In this document: piece by piece, positions 16,071-19,928 of the stretch | Layout of the letters: each line of letters starts with the position of its first letter | How positions within the stretch are numbered: position 1 is the stretch's first letter | Program-made: the position numbers and the translations under genes | Notes under the pieces: model-generated | What the model was told of the DNA's origin: nothing | Seen by the model: the letters and a program-made list of their open reading frames with translations, nothing else | Databases searched by the model: none | Source of the DNA: an uncultured Clostridia bacterium | GTDB lineage: Bacteria; Bacillota; Clostridia; Christensenellales; Aristaeellaceae | Direction of reading: 5' to 3' | NCBI GenBank assembly: GCA_947565865.1 | Contig: CANOHT010000046.1 | Location: forward strand, 1-19,928 | DNA length: 19,928 bases

Positions 16071-16693
16071 GGGTTCAATGCCCCCTCCTCACTTTTGCTG
16101 TACTCCACCCGCGCCATCCCCCGCCCCACCGCGATCAGAGCGGCGTTGACCACGATCCTGTCCCGGTAGTCATAGGCCGTTTGCGGGGCGATGTGGCAGG
16201 AGGACGCGGCGTCCGTCATCCGCAGGCCGTGGACATAGTAAGCCCGCCAGAACGGCGCCACCTGGGTTTCCTTGTGCAGACACCAGTCCGCCATTTCCCG
16301 GCGAAGCTCGGCCCACGCTTCCGCCTTTCGCAGTTCCTCCTTCGCCGCGCATATGGCCACGGCCTGGGCTTCCGTAGGCCTTGGCACACGCCCTTTGGCC
16401 TTCGGCCCGCCGTCCATAGCGTTGGCACATCCGCCCAGCGCGGCGTCCTCGGCCCGTTTCCTGGCCGTCCTCAGCAGTCGGTCAGCATCCCGCAGATGCC
16501 TGTCCACCATGTGATAAAGCCGTGGCGAAATCATCGCCATACGCATCGCTCCTTTCCGTCCCTTTGTTTCCGACCCACGAAGGTCGCAGCAGTACAGCAC
16601 CGTCAGCCCTTCCGGCGCACAAAGCACGGCCTTGGGGCAGCTGACGAAGAACGGGCACACCGTGGCGCTGCACCAATAGGTCGTCTCGTTCAT
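16067..16693 (-). CDS. Putative late-gene regulator with C-terminal HTH
   Basis: The product (208 aa) has a Cys-rich N-terminus (Cys 8, 13, 19, 25, 35, 36) that could bind zinc. A helical middle follows (~58-140, including HMVDRHLRDADRLLRTARKR). The C-terminal segment at ~147-185 (APFWRAYYVHGLRMTDAASSCHI...TAYDYRDRIV) resembles the sigma-region-4-like HTH of ArpU/RinA-type phage late regulators. Those proteins switch on packaging and structural genes, and its place a few genes before the terminase fits. Overlap with the initiator gene is ATGA. The family call is tentative because the N-terminus is unusual. Confidence 0.6.
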   Translation of the reverse strand: MNETTYWCSATVCPFFVSCPKAVLCAPEGLTVLYCCDLRGSETKGRKGAMRMAMISPRLYHMVDRHLRDADRLLRTARKRAEDAALGGCANAMDGGPKAKGRVPRPTEAQAVAICAAKEELRKAEAWAELRREMADWCLHKETQVAPFWRAYYVHGLRMTDAASSCHIAPQTAYDYRDRIVVNAALIAVGRGMARVEYSKSEEGALNP

Positions 16694-17478
16694 GGCCCGC
16701 CGCCTTCCTGCTCGGCCATGAATTCTGCCATCATGGCATCCAGGGCCTTGTCAGCCTCCTGGCCATAGGTGCGCTGGCTGTATTGCTGCTCCTGGACAGT
16801 CTTGCCCGGCTTGTCCGGCGGATGGCCGCCGCTGTCTCGCTTGGCCCAGGTGCGCACCGCCGCCCGCCAGTCCTTCATGGGCTGGCTGCCAACCCGCCAC
16901 CCCTTGGAGGCGTAGAAGTCGCAGAAGCGATCTCCGTCCACATGGGCCGCGCCGATCTCCGCCGCGTAGGCATTGACATCCGCCGGTGAGGGCGGCGCGA
17001 AGCGTTTACGCGACGCGCTGGGGGGTTGGGGGGCTTCGCCCCCTTCTCTCTCCTGATTCTTGGTTCTTAATTCTTGATTCTTAATTCTTGATTCTTGTAT
17101 AATATTTGGTTCTGCTCCGCTCTGCTTGGTTCTGCTGCGTTCTGTTGCGGCCTGTTCCGTTCTGCTCGGTTCTGTTAAGGTCTGTTCGGCTGTGTTACGT
17201 TCTGCCGGATTCTGTTCTTCGCTGTTGGATTCTGCTTGCGCGTCATCGTCTTTGCTTTGCGATGCGCTACCGCCCTTACGCTTGTTTTCCAGGGACTTGG
17301 CGGACGCATCAATCATGTCGCGGAAAACAGGCCAGATATAGCGCTCGTTACCATCAAAATGAGGCTCAGTGCCGTCGGACGCATACGCGATCATCGCCAT
17401 CAGCAGCCGACCACGCTCATCGTCCTGGTAAGGCTCCAAATACTTGGCTTTGTCGGAAAAAAACTGCAAATACTTCAT
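16690..17478 (-). CDS. Putative replication initiator with internal origin repeats
   Basis: The product is 262 aa. Residues ~1-65 (MKYLQFFSDKAKYLEPYQDDERGRLL..., PVFRDMIDASAKSLENKRKGG) match the DUF6291-like N-terminal domain found at the front of phage replication proteins. A long polar Gln/Glu/Thr linker (~66-160) is followed by a C-terminal helical module (~165-225, ADVNAYAAEIGAAHVDGDRF, DWRAAVRTWAKRD) reminiscent of initiators and helicase loaders. The linker is encoded by two DNA repeat arrays. GGAGG is 5 nt before ATG. No helicase or polymerase gene is seen, so it would load host replication proteins. The exact function is inferred. Confidence 0.65.
   Translation of the reverse strand: MKYLQFFSDKAKYLEPYQDDERGRLLMAMIAYASDGTEPHFDGNERYIWPVFRDMIDASAKSLENKRKGGSASQSKDDDAQAESNSEEQNPAERNTAEQTLTEPSRTEQAATERSRTKQSGAEPNIIQESRIKNQELRTKNQEREGGEAPQPPSASRKRFAPPSPADVNAYAAEIGAAHVDGDRFCDFYASKGWRVGSQPMKDWRAAVRTWAKRDSGGHPPDKPGKTVQEQQYSQRTYGQEADKALDAMMAEFMAEQEGGGP
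17055..17096 (+). repeat. Six tandem 7-bp A+T-rich repeats (origin-like)
   Basis: On the plus strand the units GATTCTT, GGTTCTT, AATTCTT, GATTCTT, AATTCTT and GATTCTT follow each other without gaps and are followed by a stretch GTATAATATTTGG. The A+T content stands out in a GC-rich genome. Seven is not a multiple of three, so a coding constraint does not explain the repeat. It resembles a DNA-unwinding element beside iterons. Confidence 0.85.
17111..17240 (+). repeat. Thirteen tandem 10-bp repeats, candidate iterons
   Basis: Thirteen consecutive 10-bp units, most beginning TCTG, follow the approximate consensus TCTGYTNCGT. Variation is mostly in positions 5-10. The 10-bp period equals about one helical turn and is not a multiple of three, so units pass through all three codon phases while the protein frame stays open. 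This points to selection on DNA. The location inside the initiator gene next to an A+T-rich array fits a lambda O-like internal origin. Confidence 0.85.
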
Positions 17479-17500
17479 TCCGTCCTCCGTGTGCTTATTG

Positions 17501-17680
17501 TCATGGATACATGAGCTGCATCCTTATTTCCGCCGCAATCTTGCAGATCATGTCCACATACTGGGCGGACGCTTCGTCCGCTGGGCAAATCTTGCCCTGG
17601 CAGTGGTTTTCAAACCCGGCCAGGGTCAGTTTCAGCGCCTTGTTCAGCGCGTTGCAGCAGGGACGTTTGTTCTCGTTCAT
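17501..17680 (-). CDS. Small hypothetical protein (59 aa)
   Basis: ATG 17680 (MNENKRPCCNALNKALKLTLAG...) has GAGG 8 nt upstream; the alternative ATG at 17713 has no good Shine-Dalgarno and overlaps the SSB end by 17 nt. The product has Cys 8-9, HCQ and C near residues 26-32 and 46, which might bind metal. It is probably helical and soluble. It sits between the SSB and the initiator genes in the same operon. I do not recognise a family. Confidence 0.6.
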   Translation of the reverse strand: MNENKRPCCNALNKALKLTLAGFENHCQGKICPADEASAQYVDMICKIAAEIRMQLMYP

Positions 17681-17696
17681 GCGCTGCGCCTCGCTG

Positions 17697-18086
17697 TTAA
17701 AATGGCAGGTCATTCGGTTCTACCTGCGTATAGCCCTGCGCCACCGGGCCATCAAGCGCGCTTCCTGACTGTTCCGCCGCCTTCGGCGTCAAAAATTCCA
17801 CTTCGTGCGCCGTGACCTCCAGGGAGGCCCTGGGCTTGCCGTCAGCGGATTCATAGGCCCGCACCGACACCGTGCCGGAAACAAAGACCTTCTTCCCTTT
17901 GGTGAGATAACGGCGGCAGGCTTCACCAAGCTCACGCCATGCCGTCACCCGGAAATAGGCCACGCTGTCCTGACCGCCACGGCGTTCGTTCACAGCGAGG
18001 TCAAAGTTGCACACGCTCACGCCGCTGGGGGTATAGCGCAGTTCCGGGTCACGGGTCAGGTTGCCGATCAGCAGCAGCTTGTTCAT
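17697..18086 (-). CDS. ssb: Single-stranded DNA-binding protein
   Basis: The product (129 aa from ATG 18086) begins MNKLLLIGNLTRDPELRYTPSG, the OB-fold first strand of bacterial SSB. FDLAVNERR, VAYFRVTAWRELGEACRRYLTKGKKVFVSG and SLEVTAHEVEFL follow. The C-terminus EPNDLPF is a short version of the conserved acidic tip that recruits replication partners. The flexible tail is brief, as in phage SSBs. The ATG at 18095 lies one nt after GGAG and is unlikely. The gene serves phage DNA replication together with the initiator two genes on. Confidence 0.92.
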   Translation of the reverse strand: MNKLLLIGNLTRDPELRYTPSGVSVCNFDLAVNERRGGQDSVAYFRVTAWRELGEACRRYLTKGKKVFVSGTVSVRAYESADGKPRASLEVTAHEVEFLTPKAAEQSGSALDGPVAQGYTQVEPNDLPF

Positions 18087-18273
18087 GGCTTTCATTCTCC
18101 TTTGTCTGGTGATCGTTCAGCATGGCTTTCACCAGAAAATCCACATTGAAGTATAATTTTTCCATAGACATTTTCAGGACAATCATCATGCGAATCATGT
18201 CTATGAGGTCGCCGCTGACTACCATCGCGCCGCGAACCTCCTTGATATACGGCTTGCTTCTCCTGATCCTCAT
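18049..18273 (-). CDS. Small hypothetical protein (74 aa)
   Basis: The start at ATG 18273 overlaps the previous stop as ATGA; the longer frame has no start support. The product is basic at the N-terminus (MRIRRSKPYIKEVRG) and then has a Met-rich hydrophobic helix (MVVSGDLIDMIRMMIVLKMSM) that could be a small interaction surface or a membrane-associated helix. The last 12 codons overlap the SSB start by 38 nt. No family is recognised. The Met density of the helix is striking. Confidence 0.6.
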   Translation of the reverse strand: MRIRRSKPYIKEVRGAMVVSGDLIDMIRMMIVLKMSMEKLYFNVDFLVKAMLNDHQTKENESHEQAAADRQPDP

Positions 18274-18776
18274 TGCCTCATGATGTTCCTTTCGTGATAT
18301 TCTCCCGCGTCGTGCCTGTCCAGGATGGACAGGATGCCTCGCATCAGTTGTTCCCGGCTGTGATCGGTGCCCCTGTCCGTGTCGGCGTAGTGGCTCACGG
18401 CCTCCCGGTAGCGGCGTCGCGCCCGGCGCGCGCTCTCCTCCCACGTCATCCGCAGGAAAAAGGCCTCATCGCCAGGCGTCGCGTCATCCGCCCACATCAG
18501 GCGGCAGATGTCGCCCTCCATTAACGGGGAGCGTTCGCAAAGCGTGTCCTGCATAATCGCCGTCTGGATCGGGTAGTGCATCACCCGCAGAATGCGAACC
18601 AGGGTGGTGTCCTGACGGGGCCTTTCGTTTTGCTCCACCACCTCTGCCAGGTATCCCTCCCGGGTATCGCTGTCAAATGTCTTGATTCGCTGCCCCACAT
18701 GCAGCACAATGCGCGGGGTCGTTCCCGCCGTGACCTCATAGGTGCCGAATTGATTGCTGACCATTCGTTTTGCCAT
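18270..18776 (-). CDS. Hypothetical early protein (168 aa)
   Basis: GGAGG is ~6 nt before ATG, so the start is well supported. The first ~75 residues are beta-rich (NQFGTYEVTAGTTPRIVLHVGQRIKTF). After ~85 there is a Trp/Arg-rich helix (MTWEESARRARRRYREAVSHYAD) and a C-terminal helix that ends in HDAGEYHERNIMRQ. The protein is soluble and basic. I do not recognise a family; an early regulatory or host-takeover role would fit its position as third gene of the early operon. A plus-strand candidate small RNA lies in the leader before it. Confidence 0.75.
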   Translation of the reverse strand: MAKRMVSNQFGTYEVTAGTTPRIVLHVGQRIKTFDSDTREGYLAEVVEQNERPRQDTTLVRILRVMHYPIQTAIMQDTLCERSPLMEGDICRLMWADDATPGDEAFFLRMTWEESARRARRRYREAVSHYADTDRGTDHSREQLMRGILSILDRHDAGEYHERNIMRQ

Positions 18777-18792
18777 GGTGATCCTCCGGGGC

Positions 18793-18821
18793 TTGCTTTT
18801 TGCCAGCCCTTGGCGTATGAT
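18793..18821 (+). promoter_or_regulatory. Plus-strand promoter (TTGCTT - 17 bp - TATGAT) of a candidate small RNA
   Basis: -35 TTGCTT and -10 TATGAT with a 17-bp spacer read rightward, against the surrounding genes. Start would be near 18828, 30 nt before the terminator stem, giving a transcript of about 65-70 nt. No convincing coding frame is served by it. Confidence 0.5.
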
Positions 18822-18827
18822 AGATAT

Positions 18828-18895
18828 GGGGATTTTGTGTTACGCTTTTCCCCTATGCCTCCTGACGGCTTCAACCATCAGGAGGCGCTTTTTTT
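18828..18895 (+). ncRNA. Candidate antisense small RNA in the early leader
   Basis: Between promoter and terminator lies ~68 nt with a first imperfect stem (ATATGGGGA with TCCCCTAT, one bulge) and the terminator hairpin. It is antisense to the intergenic region before the 168-aa gene and to the last codons of the preceding 71-aa gene. The stem contains CCTCCTG and AGGAGG, which are complementary to and like Shine-Dalgarno sequences. No product is proven; expression is inferred from signals only. Confidence 0.4.
18857..18895 (+). terminator. Rho-independent terminator, plus strand
   Basis: GCCTCCTGA (18857-18865) pairs perfectly with TCAGGAGGC (18878-18886) across a 12-nt loop and is followed by GC and seven T residues to 18895. 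It is oriented rightward; on the minus strand the T-run would precede the stem. The stop codon of the 71-aa minus-strand gene lies inside the second arm. Confidence 0.8.
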
Positions 18896-19093
18896 GTTCG
18901 GTTGCGCCGGTGCTGACCATCCGGCTGCCCAGCTGCCCCAGGGCGCGGCGCTGTCGATGGCCCTGCGGCCTGGGTGGCGCGGATTAAGCTGACGTTTCAG
19001 CCAGGCCCGGAAGCTTGCCGGCAGACTGACGGCGCAGGGCGCGGCGGCCATGGTCTGCGTCCAGCGGCCTTGATGGGTGCGGTGTTCAATCAT
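18878..19093 (-). CDS. Small hypothetical protein (71 aa)
   Basis: ATG 19093 overlaps the stop of the excisionase-like gene as ATGA, and AAGGAGG lies 8 nt upstream. The product starts MIEHRTHQGRWTQTMAAAP and includes LPASFRAWLKRQLNP, an amphipathic segment, then an Ala/Trp-rich end (APWGSWAAGWSAPAQP). No family is recognised. The length, strong Shine-Dalgarno and coupling argue that it is real despite low complexity at the C-terminus. Its last codons overlap a plus-strand terminator hairpin. Confidence 0.65.
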   Translation of the reverse strand: MIEHRTHQGRWTQTMAAAPCAVSLPASFRAWLKRQLNPRHPGRRAIDSAAPWGSWAAGWSAPAQPNKKSAS

Positions 19094-19383
19094 GCGGTTG
19101 TCCTCCTTCTGGGGATATGGCCGAATTCGTCCAGCAGGCCGGGCGGCAACGGCCGCGCAGGCTTGCGCCGGGGCTGCCTGATCGCGGGACCCTCCGGGGG
19201 CGCGGTGCGCGAGGCAATCCAGCGATCCAGGTCTTCACGCCGGACGGCCAGGCGCGGGCGTCGCATACTGGTGCCAATGTTGATGTTTGGCATCTGCCGC
19301 ATCAGTTCCATGGCCGTGCGTCTGCTGACGCCCAGGACTTCCGCCACATCGTCCGCACGGAGAAGCTTGGTTAGGTTGGGCAT
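19090..19383 (-). CDS. Excisionase-like / MerR-type HTH DNA-binding protein
   Basis: ATG 19383 has AAAGGAGG 7 nt upstream; upstream codons to 19434 are not needed. The 97-aa product contains LRADDVAEVLGVSRRTAMELMRQMP (residues ~9-32), a winged-HTH helix pair as in excisionases and AlpA-like regulators. It is followed by VRREDLDRWIASR and a Pro/Arg-rich tail (QPRRKPARPLPPG). It is the first gene of the early minus-strand operon, adjacent to the operator region. Such proteins promote excision or early transcription. Function is family-based. Confidence 0.85.
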   Translation of the reverse strand: MPNLTKLLRADDVAEVLGVSRRTAMELMRQMPNINIGTSMRRPRLAVRREDLDRWIASRTAPPEGPAIRQPRRKPARPLPPGLLDEFGHIPRRRTTA

Positions 19384-19406
19384 GGTGGGGCCTCCTTTCT
19401 TTCTCG

Positions 19407-19435
19407 TTGACAAGTAAGAATGCGGTGTGTACAAT
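19407..19435 (+). promoter_or_regulatory. Near-consensus sigma-70 promoter, plus strand
   Basis: TTGACA (19407-19412) and TACAAT (19430-19435) are separated by exactly 17 bp. The -35 is perfect and the -10 differs at one position. It reads rightward, away from the early operon, and is the strongest promoter visible in the window. It is a good candidate for a lysogeny promoter or for constitutive expression of an accessory gene. Confidence 0.85.
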
Positions 19436-19437
19436 CA

Positions 19438-19450
19438 TGACAGTGTGTCA
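19438..19450. promoter_or_regulatory. Palindromic operator (TGACA GTG TGTCA)
   Basis: A 13-bp inverted repeat with 5-bp arms overlaps the expected start (about 19442) of the plus-strand promoter. A related GTGTGTAC at 19425-19432 repeats as GTGTGTCAC at 19444-19452. The position suggests repression of the plus-strand promoter and perhaps also control of the leftward early transcript. The protein that binds it is not identified. Confidence 0.5.
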
Positions 19451-19568
19451 CATAACCAAAGGAAAAGGGGGTGCCGTTATGTAAGAGTCGTTCACCCAAA
19501 GCGAAAATGAATTCATAGAGTCCATTGCTGATGCCGACAACCGGGAATTTACCTGGCAGGAATGTGGA

Positions 19569-19844
19569 GTGGAATGTCTGAAACGCCTGAAGGAGAAGAA
19601 GTTTGTTTGTCCTGTGTATGACATGGACTATTTCCCTCGGGCTTACCGTCTTAGTCAATACTGCTTGGAGCTGCTAAAAGAACAGCGCGAAGCTGAGAAA
19701 AAGCGTCAGGCACAGGAGCGTGAGGAAACAGAGCGCCAGCACCGAGAAGAGATTTACAAGCGGCGGTCGCTTTGGATACCCGCTGTTATCGCAATTCTTG
19801 GTATCATAGTAAGTATAGGGATCGCTTGCTTTGAACGCCTCTGA
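19569..19844 (+). CDS. Membrane-anchored coiled-coil protein with disrupted original start
   Basis: The frame is open without interruption from the codon after TAA at 19482-19484 to 19844. With GTG 19569 as start the product is 91 aa, starting MECLKRLKEKKFVCPVYD. Residues ~35-65 are a Glu/Arg/Gln coiled coil (KKRQAQEREETERQHREEIYK). A C-terminal membrane anchor follows (LWIPAVIAILGIIVSIGIACF). The original start was probably ATG 19479 with AAAGGAAAAGGGGG upstream, but its second codon is TAA. That version would add ~30 residues (SFTQSENEFIESIADAD...). It may be a decayed gene or use the weaker GTG. A small membrane protein expressed from a strong promoter at a phage edge could be an accessory or exclusion gene; that is a guess. 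Confidence 0.6.
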   Translation: MECLKRLKEKKFVCPVYDMDYFPRAYRLSQYCLELLKEQREAEKKRQAQEREETERQHREEIYKRRSLWIPAVIAILGIIVSIGIACFERL

Positions 19845-19928
19845 CAAAGACAGACTATCCCCAAAGACGAAATCACCAGCGAAAAAGCGCATCAGCCATT
19901 TTCCCAGCATTTCCAGCGCGTTCAAGTC

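Noticed and set aside
17055..17240. Possible CRISPR or microsatellite array
   Set aside because: Units are 7 and 10 bp with no spacers, and lie in a coding frame; origin iterons fit better.
18576..18992. 138-codon plus-strand frame through the terminator
   Set aside because: It crosses a strong terminator and two well-supported minus-strand genes with good Shine-Dalgarno sequences.
19674..19925. 83-codon minus-strand frame at the right edge
   Set aside because: It is antisense to the membrane protein, has no Shine-Dalgarno, and its hydrophobic end is the complement of a charged coiled-coil region.

Overview
This window is the structural and packaging half, plus a very short early region, of a siphovirus-type temperate phage or prophage. 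The coding is dense, GC-rich and almost all on the minus strand. Strong AAGGAGG-type ribosome binding sites, many ATGA or TTGA gene overlaps, a P27-family small terminase next to an HNH gene, and HK97-type portal, protease and capsid genes suggest a GC-rich Firmicutes host, probably a gut clostridial lineage. That host call is an inference; no host gene is recognised in the window.

Transcription reads right to left. The early block (about 19.4 to 15.4 kb) holds an excisionase-like helix-turn-helix protein, several small unknowns, a single-strand binding protein, a putative replication initiator, a putative late regulator with a C-terminal HTH, an unknown 166-residue protein and a compact tyrosine recombinase. 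The initiator gene contains what looks like an internal origin: 13 tandem 10-bp repeats beside six A+T-rich 7-bp repeats. A candidate late promoter at about 14.83 kb then precedes HNH, TerS, TerL, portal, protease, major capsid protein, Ig-like/cadherin-like domain, four head-tail joining genes, major tail protein, tail chaperone (G and G-T), tape measure, Dit, Tal-like hub, two small proteins and a BppU-like fibre that runs off the left edge.

Two translational recoding sites are proposed. At the end of the capsid gene an in-frame slippery heptamer (A AAC CCT), a 5-nt spacer and an 8-bp hairpin would fuse the Ig-like domain to a fraction of capsid subunits by a -1 shift. In the tail chaperone an A7 tract lies before the stop, and the downstream frame (+1 or -2) stays open into a conserved-looking second domain.

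The plus strand carries little. A near-consensus promoter (TTGACA, 17 bp, TACAAT) with a palindromic operator drives rightward transcription into a small membrane-anchored protein whose best start is ATG followed at once by TAA. A second plus-strand promoter and terminator pair about 70 bp apart, inside the early leader, looks like a small RNA gene. No tRNA, rRNA, CRISPR array, IS element, lysis gene or recognisable CI-type repressor was found.
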